From Methanobrevibacter sp. (GTDB taxonomy: Archaea > Methanobacteriota > Methanobacteria > Methanobacteriales > Methanobacteriaceae), in contig JAGCBE010000471.1 of assembly GCA_017652345.1 (NCBI GenBank), forward strand, positions 1 through 34,078: a stretch of DNA of 34,078 nt, read 5' to 3'. Below the pieces are notes generated by a model. The model ran no database searches and was not told where the DNA came from. It saw only the letters and a list, made by a program, of their open reading frames with translations. This document shows positions 15,851 to 24,816 of the stretch, piece after piece. The translations under genes and the position numbers were made by a program. How positions within the stretch are numbered: position 1 is the stretch's first letter; each line of letters starts with the position of its first letter.

Positions 15851-15878
15851 TTGAAATTAAAATTTTTTTATATATATC
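15851..15878 (+). promoter_or_regulatory. terminase operon promoter
   Basis: TTGAAA (15851-15856), 16-base spacer, TATATC (15873-15878), preceded by AGAC. It directly follows the terminator and precedes the small terminase gene by about 50 bases. Confidence 0.65.
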
Positions 15879-15926
15879 ACAGTTGTAGCCAGTGTAAGGC
15901 ACAATTTACATACTAATAAATAGAGG

Positions 15927-16349
15927 ATGCCAAAATGAGTTTATCAAAAGAGGAAGATTTATTGGGATAGTGAGTTAAGAAGTGAGACTCACAGGATATG
16001 AGATAGTCAGAAGCGTATATTTATAAGTGCGATAGAGGACGACTGGACGATACAAGAGGCGTGTGCAGCAGCATGATTTACTACACAGACGTATCGTAAC
16101 TATTATAAGAATGATGAAGATTTTAGGAATGAGGTAGAGTTTGCTAAGACAAAGTTAATAAGGGATGCGAAGACAAAGGTTCATAAATGAGTAGAGAAAG
16201 ATAATACATGAGATTTTAGTTTAAGGGTGTTAAAGGCTAGATGTCCTAACGAATGGAACACACAAAGAACAGAGAATAGTCACAAGGTAGAAGCAGAGAT
16301 AGAGCATCGTAGTGTAGACGATATGTTGTTAGAGTATTATTCTGAGTAA
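15927..16349 (+). CDS. terS: terminase small subunit
   Basis: 140 residues. A helix-turn-helix (DDWTIQEACAAAGFTTQTYR, about 36-55) is followed by NDEDFRNEVEFAKTKLIRDA and VLKARCPNEWN, typical of TerS proteins of the Terminase_2/5 type, where LKxxxPxxW is common. It recognises phage DNA at the pac/cos site and stimulates the large subunit encoded next. Five UGA glycines, including the turn Gly of AAGFT. It lies directly upstream of terL. Confidence 0.8.
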
Positions 16350-16384
16350 TACCGAGTAATGCTGAGTAGTGTTTATATAATATA

Positions 16385-16392
16385 AGACCGAC
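16385..16392 (+). promoter_or_regulatory. AGACCGAC abutting terL start
   Basis: The octamer ends at the base before the ATG of terL. The same octamer abuts the gene at 23019, and AGACCGAT abuts the gene at 22150. It is complementary to the apical loop of the RNA at 23866-23986. No Shine-Dalgarno is seen here. Confidence 0.5.
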
Positions 16393-18057
16393 ATGGTAGA
16401 TACGAAAGCGACGAAAACGCTTACGCTTAAGCATATTATGGATATAGAAGAGGACAGTTTAAGTGAATCTGATTTAAATTTTGAGTGATTAAGTTTTGAG
16501 CAGAAGTTATTAAAATGGAGGGACAACGTAAGTAAGAGTGTGAAGAGTAGGCAGGAGTATATAGAGCAGGTACAGAATAACAACAAGGAGAAAAGATTAG
16601 AGTTACTTAAGTATACAAGTCCAGAGGGTTGGGTTGAGATAATAAGGAAATGTAAGGACGACCCAATTTTTTTCTTTAATATGTTTTTATGGACATACAA
16701 TCCTAGATTAGCAGTACCACATGTACCGTTTATAACATATCCATATCAAGATGATTTTATTAAACAGATAGTAGAGAGTGTTGAGATATGAATAGATGTA
16801 TGGATAGAGAAGAGTAGGGATATGTGATTATCATGGACGATGTTATGAATATTTTTGTGGTGATTTTTATTTAAGGAATGGAGTGTATTATTAGGTTCAT
16901 ATAAAGAGGACTATGTAGATGCACAAGGTAATATGGATTCAGCGTTTGAGAGGTTAAGGTATATGGTAAAGAGATTACCTAAACAGATGAGACCAAACTG
17001 ATTATTAAACAAGTATATGAACCTATCAGCACCATGATGTTGAGAGATAAGTTGAGATGTCTGAGTAAACTTCTGAACATGATGAAGACGTAAGGTAGTA
17101 TTTATGGATGAGTTTGCGTTACGACCTAGAGATGAGACAGCATTACAGAAAACAAAAGACGTAACAGAGTGTAGGATATTTTGATGAACACCTAATGGTA
17201 CAGGTAATGTATATGGAAAGGTTATGACTAATCATAAAGCGTATAGGCATTTACTTAATAAGAAGATACGTTTACCACGAAGGCTACATCCATTAAAGAC
17301 TAATGTATGGTATGAGTTTCAGAAGATGACAAGGACGGCAACAGACTTAGCACAGGAGGTAGATATTAGTTATGAGACAAGTGTAGTAAATGCAGTTTAT
17401 CCATTATTTTTACAGATGGCAACAAAATGAACATTCGTATATGATGTTAATAGACACACTTATTGAAGTTGGGATTTTGGAAGAGACAGTATTGCTTTTT
17501 GTTTATGGCAGAAAGATTTTCAGACAGGTAACGTGTATCTTATTAAATCGTTTAGAAGAATTAATTGGAACATAAAAGATTTTGCAGGTTTAGTATTATG
17601 AAAACCATATGCAGGTAATAGTTGGGTATATGATGAAAGGGATTTCAAGATTATGAAGTTTATGCAGTTAGTTAGATTTCACGACCATTTCTGAGACCCG
17701 TATAATTCAGACAGTAGAACAGTAGTATCAGATGATAGTATTAGAAAAGCATTAAGTGAGATGTGAATAAACATAACTACTAATAGGAGGAGTACATTAA
17801 GAGAAAGGATAACAAAAACACAGCTAGGTATGAATAGATTGTTTTATGATAAAGATAATTATGAGCGAGAACAGAGTATTATACAATCACATTATCCACA
17901 GAAATCAGAGAATAGAGAATTAACTACAGAGCAAAGACAACCAGTACATGATGAGAATAGTCACTTTAGAACCTGTACAGAATACTTTTTTGATAACGAA
18001 CCACTTGTTAGTTGAGATGATTGAGGTATAATAGTTAATAACCGTTTGTATTCGTAG
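16393..18057 (+). CDS. terL: terminase large subunit
   Basis: 554 residues. An N-terminal ATPase has a Walker A-like KSRDMGLSW (140-148), Walker B VFMDEF (Asp239, Glu240) and the coupling motif FGGTPNGTG (263-271). The C-terminal RNase H-like nuclease begins SWDFGRD with metal-binding Asp361, with further acidic residues at DERD and DPYNSDS. It is the packaging motor that cuts concatemeric DNA and pumps it through the portal. Many UGA codons fall on invariant glycines (MGLS, GGTPNG), giving the best proof of the code. It is translated right after AGACCGAC. Confidence 0.95.
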
Positions 18058-18098
18058 AATCAAATGGTAATAATAGACTTTATTCTTAATATATAGGT

Positions 18099-18986
18099 AT
18101 GGCAAAAACAATAAAAATCGATTGATGATTAGGTAGAGTTATAGCTATGACATGAGCTATTACTGAGTTAGCGATGCAAGATGATGTAAATGTTGTGACA
18201 TCACGACCAATAGCATTCTGGTGAAATCCTTATATTAAATCTGTACATAAGACAGAAGAGGTAGATTTATATAAGAATGTTATTAAGTGAACATATTATT
18301 ATGAATTAGAGCCTTATACATTTCATATGTTTTATGATGAATGAAGAAGTTGGTTAGATGTTGCTAAATGGTTATTATGTACATGATGTTGATTAGAGTG
18401 TACACAAACACCACAACCTAAATTATTTTTAGCAGAGCATGAGAAGTACAAGAACATATTAGAAGGCAAGACGCCTAATAGTAAAGTTGTATTATTTCAG
18501 CCGTTTGGTAGTACAATGGATAAGTTTTGATGTGATAAGAGTTATAGAAGTTTCAAGGTAGAAGATGCACAATACATAGCAGATAAACTTAATGAGAAGT
18601 GATATACTATATATCAAGTATTTGATAAAGAGAAACAACCAGCATTAAAGTGATGTGTGGAATGTAGTAATCCTAATCTTAGATGGATAATAAGTTTAGC
18701 AGATAGGTATCCAGTAATATGATGTGATAGTTGTATGCATCATGCAGCAAAAGCATTTGGTAACCAAAGTGTAGTAATGTGGGCAGCTACAGACCCATGA
18801 AGATATTGATATGAATGAGATATTAATCTACGAGAAAACTGAATGAAAGAACACACACCTATGAGATTAGGTAATTTATCGTTTAACACAGATATAACTA
18901 ATCAGCATAGTAACGAGTTCTCAACTGACTTTTTAAATAACTTTATAGATATATCAGAAAAATTCTTGCAATCATGGTATAAATAA
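18099..18986 (+). CDS. glycosyltransferase family 9-like protein
   Basis: 295 residues. An N-terminal MTGAITELAMQDDVNVVTSR begins a Rossmann-like domain, and the C-terminal donor-binding part has FQPFGSTMDKFGCDKSYRS, then CDSCMHHAAKAFGN and VVMWAATDP. These match GT-B enzymes of the heptosyltransferase (GT9) family. In a phage it may modify host surface glycans (superinfection exclusion) or glycosylate DNA or virions. It lies between terL and the portal, a morphogenesis position, so virion or surface modification is likelier. About 20 UGA glycines. Confidence 0.75.
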
Positions 18987-19042
18987 TTATACTATTAGGT
19001 GTAGAAGTTCCTTCATTCACGCCTGATTTCATTTACGAAAAC

Positions 19043-19087
19043 AAAAAAAGGCAACCTTCTTCAAAAGAATGGCTGTCTTTTTTTATT
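19043..19087. terminator. bidirectional terminator
   Basis: An AAAAAAAGGCAACCTTCTT / AAGAATGGCTGTCTTTTTTT type stem (with a few wobble or mismatched pairs) has T-runs on both strands. It lies between the terminase/glycosyltransferase transcript and the convergent small genes. Confidence 0.65.
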
Positions 19088-19100
19088 AGTTGAATGTTTA

Positions 19101-19128
19101 TTATTAGCTTTATTAGCTTTATTAGCTA
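19101..19128. repeat. 10-base tandem repeat at gene end
   Basis: Three tandem copies of TTATTAGCTT-like units, the last running into the stop codon of the 77-residue protein. Confidence 0.6.
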
Positions 19129-19355
19129 GCAGGTGTAACTTTAGCCCAGCAGCAGCAACAAGCATCATAAGCATAAACGAATCAATCGTTTTCTACCATA
19201 GCGATGTCTCATGCACAAGCTGATGATGGTAAGTCACAAGTACATTCTACATTATCTAACCAGTTCATGTTTCCTAGATTAGCTAATGTTGCAACCAAAG
19301 CATTCAATCTAACAAGTTGTTCATGGTCGAATTTGTCTCTTACAGGTGCTGTCAT
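19122..19355 (-). CDS. small Cys-rich protein, probably structural
   Basis: 77 residues: helical MTAPVRDKFDHEQLVRLNAL, then a compact domain GDIAMVENDGFVYAYDACCC with four consecutive Cys (TGT TGC TGC TGC) and a CTCDLPSSAC pair. The GDxAxVxxDGxVYxYDAxxxxW pattern is common in phage structural and decoration proteins. The Cys-rich turn may bind metal or form disulfides. It is antisense to the late operon. Two UGA glycines support the frame. Confidence 0.6.
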
Positions 19356-19382
19356 GACGTGTAAACATTATAATGTAAATAC

Positions 19383-19390
19383 GTCGGTCT
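19383..19390 (-). promoter_or_regulatory. AGACCGAC upstream of 77-residue gene
   Basis: Exact AGACCGAC on the minus strand, 27 bases before the ATG at 19355. Further from the start than in terL. Confidence 0.35.
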
Positions 19391-19436
19391 AATTGTTAGA
19401 TATACATTTTATATTTAATTTCAAGAGAAAACAAAA

Positions 19437-19456
19437 AAACACTCATATGAGTGTTT
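19437..19456 (-). terminator. perfect-palindrome terminator
   Basis: AAACACTCATATGAGTGTTT is a 20-base perfect palindrome, followed on the minus strand by a T-run. It ends the gene 19455-19730. Confidence 0.8.
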
Positions 19457-19730
19457 ATTCTATATCTAATAATATATTATCTATTAATGTTGACTTACTA
19501 AGTTGTTCTTTATTTTTCTTTTTCTTCTCAGATTTACTCATAACAATATTTCTTTTATCAGGGTCTATTACTGCACCTTGTAAAATCTTTTCTCATTCTC
19601 TTAATCATATAAACTTGTCATACTTACCATTAACAAATCTTTCTATAAGTCTAACTTTTAAATAGTTAAATCAGTTTTCATCCTCACACAAACTAACTCA
19701 TTTAACTTTATAAATCACATTGTCGGTCAT
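19455..19730 (-). CDS. hypothetical protein, 91 residues
   Basis: A beta-rich N-terminal half (MTDNVIYKVKGVSLCEDENG) with RLIERFVNGKYDKFIGLREG, then a lysine-rich C-terminus (KSEKKKKNKEQ). Four UGA glycines. The start is ATGACCGAC, carrying the GACCGAC motif. Three 10-base tandem repeats lie just upstream. A single-gene transcript with its own terminator suggests a regulator or host-interaction protein. No family recognised. Confidence 0.6.
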
Positions 19731-19751
19731 ATGTGTATTATAAGTTATAAA

Positions 19752-19781
19752 TTTAAATATCTTTAAATGTCTTTAAATGTC
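19752..19781. repeat. three tandem 10-base repeats
   Basis: TTTAAATATC, TTTAAATGTC, TTTAAATGTC in tandem, one per helical turn, each with the palindrome TTTAAA, 21-51 bases upstream of the ATG at 19730. Candidate operator or iterons. Confidence 0.55.
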
Positions 19782-19819
19782 TTGATTCAATTACTTTATG
19801 TTTATTATTATTCGTAGAT

Positions 19820-20110
19820 ATGTAGTGAACACTTTCGAGAGTAGATTTAGATTCGAGAAGATTGGCATCAAAACCCCCCTTTCCCCCCATAAGAATTTTT
19901 AGTATTCTTGTACTAAAAAATCCTTGCACACTTACGTATGCAGGGAAAGTGGAAGTCTGATACCAACTCGCATATTAACCATCACCGTACGTTAATGAAT
20001 TAATACACTGTGAACACTTTTCTCGAGTGAGTTTGAGTTCTCGTGAGTTGGGAAGACGTTGACCCCCCAGAACAGGCGTCTTCATGTATAATTGCTTATA
20101 CACCATCGAT
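19820..20110. other. structured non-coding region with a duplicated C-run element
   Basis: No supported gene between 19731 and 20245. Two imperfect copies of an element of roughly 57 bases start GTGAACACTTT and end in CCCCCC (near 19826-19879 and 20010-20067). Hairpins include TTTTTAGTA/TACTAAAAA (around 19896-19919), TCCTTGCA/TGCAGGGA (19920-19945), GAAGACG/CGTCTTC (about 20052-20083) and TGTATAA/TTATACA (20085-20102). GC is higher than in the surroundings. It could be structured RNA, a packaging site or a promoter region. Not identified. Confidence 0.5.
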
Positions 20111-20134
20111 AGACATTATAATGAAAAAAAATTA

Positions 20135-20178
20135 AAAATCAAGAGAATTTTTATTTTTTTTATTTTTCTCTTGATTTT
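20135..20178 (+). other. long hairpin overlapping late promoter
   Basis: AAAATCAAGAGAA (20135-20147) pairs with TTCTCTTGATTTT (20166-20178). It can act as a terminator for upstream RNA and contains the -35 of the late promoter in its right arm. Confidence 0.6.
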
Positions 20179-20198
20179 GTGTTAAAAAGTATTATATC
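20171..20198 (+). promoter_or_regulatory. late/morphogenesis promoter
   Basis: TTGATT (20171-20176), 16-base spacer, TATATC (20193-20198), about 40 bases upstream of the portal gene. Confidence 0.6.
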
Positions 20199-20245
20199 AC
20201 AAGTATATAATATGTAATATTACATTTATTTTCATAGATATAAAT

Positions 20246-22132
20246 ATGGAAAACTTTACAAGAAGTGATTATGAAAAAATAAAAACACAGGTACTGAAAG
20301 AGTTTTCAGCATCTGAGTCAGCCACTTCTCAAAAGAGAAACCAATTTAGAGAGAGGTCGTGGCTGTATCAAACAGTAGCAGATGATGAAAAGGTAAAAGT
20401 AAATCTAATAAGAAGTCTTACAAATTCTTTATTAGCATTGTATTATCAAGATAAGTTACAAGTTAAATGGAGTAGTAGAGATTTGTATCACTTTATTGAG
20501 GCAAAGAACTTTCAATCGGTATGCGAATATGATTATGATAATCTTGATATGGAAGTTGAAGATTATACTAATCAGAAAAATAAATTTCTAAAATGAGTAT
20601 GAATAAGAGTATTGGTATGATGGGATGATGAAAACAAGAATCCTATATATAAAGTAGTAGACCCCTTGTCTTGGTATCCAGACCCTAGATGACACACACA
20701 TGTAAAGAATTTTGACTATATGTGATTTGAGACAAAGATGCCTATAGATGCTATAAAGAGAATGCAAAGTGAATGAAAATGGAGAAAGGTTGATGTAAGA
20801 CCAACGCTAACACCACAACAAAGACAGCAGTTGCAAGATAAATGAAATCCTAGATATGTAAATCCAAACACAGAAGTAGAGAAAGATGCAACAATATATA
20901 CACATTATACTATGTATGAATGAAAACCTATACAGGTAATAATGTTTAATAGAGAATCTATATTGGATGCAAAGTATATAAAACCAATAATGAATTGAGA
21001 TAATTTAATAGATTGTAATATAAAGTTTCCAGTGGCATTAAATTATCGAGAACCACATGAATGAGACCCACGAGGAATTAATCTATATGATGTAGTAGAG
21101 GATAAGCAGAAGTTAGAGACATTAATGATGAACTTAATAAGAATACAAGCTATTAAGCAAGCACTAGGATGAAGAGTATTCTTAGATAGAGATATATATA
21201 CTAAGTCTAAGAAGATATTGAGTCAATGAGTAATGTGACCTCAGTATATACCAGTAGATGGTAATTGACAGAATATAAGTAATATGTTATTCATTGAACC
21301 TGAGAAGTGATTAAGTCCAGATGTATATAACTTCCAGACACAATTAGCAAATCAAGCAGAATCAGATACATGAATATCTAAGTTAACACAATGAGTATGA
21401 GACCCTAACATGTCTACAGCATCAGAAGCTACAATAGCACAAGAGAACTCAAATGTTAATAAGATATTATGAAATAAGATTAACGCTTGGTGAGAGAAAA
21501 CATTCTGGACGTTATGGTATATGTTCTATAAACATTTCTTTTCAGAGAATGATGAGAAGTATGTAGAACTTACAAGATGAATAAGTCCAGCATGAGATGT
21601 GTTCACAAGGAAAAATATAATATGATGACATGACCCAAGAATACAGATTATGAGTAAATGAGACTTAGATAGTCAGAATAGAGCAGACCTAGATAAATTT
21701 GTTCAGTTGTATGCTATGGTTATGGCAGACCAGACAGCAAGTCCTGCAGAAAAAAGGTTCATGAAGAGAAAGTATATGGCTTTAATCTGAATGAGTCAAT
21801 CAGAAATAGAAGAGTGATGTAAGTACACGCCTGCAGAGTTAGACGCAAAGGAACAAGTTATATTATTAAATAATAATATACCAGTACAGATATGAAGTAT
21901 GAACGAAGACCATTATACATATCTTGCTATATATCAGAGTGCATTAAACACTCCAGCGACAAGAGCTGCTATAGAGATGAGGAAGATAGCATATATAGAG
22001 AGTTGACAACAAGCTAGAGATATGGCATCGATGTGAATGTGATGAGAGATAGCTGGTAATCAATGAATAATGAATTGAGTTACAAACAATATGATACAGA
22101 AGAGTAACCAATTAAAGACACAACCCTTTTAA
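20246..22132 (+). CDS. portal protein
   Basis: 628 residues, the size of P22-like portals. Helical N-terminus (RSWLYQTVADDEKVKVNLIR), then PLSWYPDPRG, a classic portal phrase, then a wing and clip region and a C-terminal helical barrel. I infer the twelve-subunit ring at one capsid vertex through which DNA enters. It follows terS/terL and precedes scaffold and capsid genes. By hand count 34 of 38 Gly codons are UGA, so under the standard code it would be cut into dozens of pieces. Confidence 0.8.
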
Positions 22133-22141
22133 ATATTAAAT

Positions 22142-22149
22142 AGACCGAT
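22142..22149 (+). promoter_or_regulatory. AGACCGAT abutting a start codon
   Basis: A one-base variant of AGACCGAC directly before the ATG at 22150. Confidence 0.4.
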
Positions 22150-22503
22150 ATGGAAGAAATTAAAAGTTTATTAAATCAAGATGCACTAAAAGAATTACAT
22201 GGTGCATACACAAAGAATTATGTAGCACATTCAGTTATTGTAGAAGAGAATGAGAAGTTAATTAACTCTGCTAAACAATGGTTTGTTGATAATGGATACA
22301 AAGACCCAGATGAAGAGTTAGCAAAGAATGAAGACTTTTTATCTAGAGCAGACAATGATGAGAAACAAGCAGAGATTATTAAGACAATGTATACAACACA
22401 TTGGACAGAACTAAATGAGTTAAGATGACAGAACATTAAATCACAATCAGAGATAGAAGCATCTATCAATTGATTAAAAAAAGTTTTATCATTAATAGAT
22501 TAA
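22150..22503 (+). CDS. hypothetical morphogenesis protein, 117 residues
   Basis: Helical, acidic protein (MEEIKSLLNQDALKELHGAY, later DNGYKDPDEELAKNEDFLSR). Two UGA glycines near the C-terminus. Directly follows the portal gene with AGACCGAT before its ATG. Could be a head accessory or scaffold partner. No family recognised. Confidence 0.6.
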
Positions 22504-22506
22504 AAA

Positions 22507-22995
22507 ATGGTTAAAGTAAAAAAAGAAACACCAGAAGTTACAGAAAAAGATTTAATTAAAGAATATGGTGAAGATGCAGCAGCAGATATTATAGCTGAAA
22601 GAGAAGAAGCATCTAAAAAGGAAGGGAAAAGTAAGGTAGTACCGTCTAAAGAAACAATTTGTGAGTATTACTGAATCAGAGATGAAGAAGTACTTGATAG
22701 CAATTTTGACTTATCAAAATACTGAATTAACAAATGAGAGGAAGCCGTATTAAAAGAATGGGCTGAAGAGAAAACAAAAAAAGAACTCAAAGAAGTTACT
22801 ATGGATAAACTTGAATTAGAGTGACATCCAAATGTTGCTGTAATAGTTGAGAAGTATTGAGTACAGCCACAACACATAATAGAAAATAAACTTTGAGATT
22901 TATGATTAAGTAAAGACGAAGAGAAGATTGTTAAATCTTTCTATGAAAACGAAATGTTAAGATTGTATAAGAAAGCAAACAACATAGAAGATTAG
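22507..22995 (+). CDS. hypothetical acidic helical protein, 162 residues
   Basis: Lys/Glu-rich N-terminus (MVKVKKETPEVTEKDLIKEY), then short motifs such as EYYGIRDEEVLDSNFDLSKY and HPNVAVIVEKYGVQPQHI. Eight UGA glycines. It starts four bases after the preceding stop. It lies in the portal to scaffold interval, suggesting a head-assembly role. No recognised family. Confidence 0.6.
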
Positions 22996-23010
22996 TTTTA
23001 TTTATTAATA

Positions 23011-23018
23011 AGACCGAC
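23011..23018 (+). promoter_or_regulatory. AGACCGAC abutting a start codon
   Basis: Exact octamer immediately before the ATG at 23019, identical in sequence and position to the terL site. Confidence 0.5.
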
Positions 23019-23588
23019 ATGAGTTGAGCTATATGAACAGACAATGCTAAAGCTATTCTAAAGGAGAATGATATTAGGAATAGAATAAGAACGTCTGCAC
23101 AACAATGGTGAATAAAACCAATAGATATAACAACATGATTACTTAAAGAGAAGGGGGTATTTAACACAGAAGAGATAATGCAAGTTGTTAGAAAATTAAT
23201 ATGTGAGTATTATGGTATCTGAATGCGAGAACTTGCAAGAAATGATAAGAAGTTTCTAATGGATAAGTATTTAATACCAGAAGACAAATTTGAAGTATTA
23301 AGAGAATGAGATGTTATGTTAGCTTATCAAGAGTTTGCAAGACATAATAATGGTGACAATTCTGCAACTCCAAATAAAGAAACACCAGATGAGCCATTAC
23401 CAACAACAACAAATATAGTAACATTACCAGAAGAGGATGTTGCTAAAGAAGAGGTAAAGATGTTAGGTATAGCTAAACAGAATCTACAAAAGATGATGGA
23501 TGGTGAAACAGATAAAGAGAAGTTAGAATTATATGAGGCACAGATGAAAGTTTTAGACCTAAAGATTAAAAATGCAACAGCTTGATAA
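23019..23588 (+). CDS. hypothetical morphogenesis protein, 189 residues
   Basis: An N-terminal helical domain (MSGAIGTDNAKAILKENDIR, then IGMRELARNDKKFLMDKYLI), a Pro/Thr-rich linker (TPDEPLPTTTN) and a C-terminal charged helix. UGA glycines are confined to the N-terminal half and the final codon. The next gene overlaps by 17 bases. Possibly a scaffold-associated or decoration protein. Unrecognised. Confidence 0.6.
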
Positions 23589-23859
23589 AAAACTATATGA
23601 ACTTACAAGGAGTAAATACCGACCTGCTCTAAGAGAATACTTGCAAACAAATAAAAGTATAATAGAGAACCATCTGTACCATTCAACTACTTGATATATA
23701 GAAAAGCAGACGAATGGTGCAGTGGTGCTCATTAAGATGAGAGAAGTATATGATTTATTATTAAGTTTACCAGAAACATTAAAGATGTTAGCTGAGAATG
23801 AAAACACATGAGAAGAGCTTGCAAAAACTGTTGATAAGATTATTAACGATATGAGTTAG
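23572..23859 (+). CDS. hypothetical protein, 95 residues
   Basis: Helical protein (MQQLDKKLYELTRSKYRPAL, later LLLSLPETLKMLAENENTGE) starting inside the preceding gene. Two UGA glycines. Last gene before the structured RNA. Function unknown. Confidence 0.6.
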
Positions 23860-23865
23860 CTGATA

Positions 23866-23986
23866 TACAGATGGTGTGGTGGTCGGTCTCCATGCCATCT
23901 CTATAACGGTTAGCACCGTTCGTAGATTGCAATTCTACATAATAAAATTGCACGTCTGAGAAGACACATTTATCTATAATTAATTC
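23866..23986 (+). ncRNA. structured RNA presenting GUCGGUCU in a loop
   Basis: About 120 non-coding bases in the middle of the late operon fold into four successive hairpins. The first has AGATGG (23869-23874) paired with CCATCT (23895-23900), an inner TGG/CCA, and an apical loop containing GTCGGTCT (23882-23889). Then come AACGGT/ACCGTT with a four-base loop (23905-23920), GTAGA/TCTAC with a seven-base loop (23922-23938) and GTCT-GAGA-AGAC with a GNRA-type tetraloop. The third arm recalls a tRNA T-arm, but no acceptor stem exists, so it is not a tRNA. The loop octamer is antisense to AGACCGAC at several start codons. Role inferred. Confidence 0.6.
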
Positions 23987-23988
23987 AA

Positions 23989-24795
23989 ATGACCGAACTA
24001 AATTGACAAGACCCAAACACAATGCCTTTAGATGAATTAAGGAGAATGGTATCTGATATTCCTACCAGTCAGATGGATACTGAAAACCCTCAATCTGAAC
24101 AGAAGGAAGAACCTAAAGAAGAGTCTAAAGAAGAACAATCTAAACAAGAGGAACAACCTAATGAACAGAAAGAGGAGAATCAGAGTGCACCAACTGAGGG
24201 TGCGACTCAAACATCTGAACCAGAAAAGGAAGAAAAGAAAACACCAGAATCTATTAAGAAACTTTTACATCAGAGGAGTGAGCTTAGACAAGACAACGAC
24301 AGACTTAGAGCTGAGTTGGATGAAGCTAAGGAACTTGTAAGAAAACTTCGTTCATGAGAATTAGATTCTGAATTTAAAAATTCAGATGGTGAGGTAGATA
24401 TGGAGAAGAAGGAAGAAGCTATACAAGATGCATCGTTCAATAGTAAAATGATTGAGAGAGAGTACAACAACTCTAATAGAACAATCGATAATACTAGAGA
24501 ATTAGAATTAGCTAAGTTCCTTGTAGAGAATCCAGACCTCAATGATGTCAAAGATGAGATAATATCTTATGCAAACAAGCATAAAGACTTAGACATCGAT
24601 GATATTAAATATCTTGTGTTAAGCAAGATAGACCCTACAAGACTATTAGATGAGCAAACTAAAAACAAGTTAAGTGGTAACTATTCTATTCCATGAAAGT
24701 CGTATGATTGAAAGGAAGACAACAAACCAATAGACCCTAAGACAATGCCTTTAGATAAGCTTAAAAATGTAATAGTTGAGAAGGGACTTATTTAA
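23989..24795 (+). CDS. scaffolding protein
   Basis: 268 residues, strongly charged, with a Glu/Lys/Gln low-complexity part (residues 30-85) and a coiled coil (RQDNDRLRAELDEAKELVRK), the usual build of phage scaffolds placed directly before the capsid gene. A short motif is repeated at both ends: DPNTMPLDELRRMV near residue 8 and DPKTMPLDKLKNVI near the C-terminus, possibly twin capsid- or portal-binding modules. It would template the prohead and then leave. Start context ATGACCGAAC. Confidence 0.75.
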
Positions 24796-24816
24796 TCTCT
24801 TTACCAATTATAGAAA

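Noticed and set aside
17390..17575. Plus-strand frame inside terL
   Set aside because: The terL frame is continuous here with conserved nuclease motifs when UGA is Gly. This is an out-of-frame shadow.
23866..23960. tRNA-like arms in the late operon gap
   Set aside because: A T-arm-like stem with seven-base loop exists, but no acceptor stem, D-arm or anticodon arm in the right order. Called a structured RNA instead.
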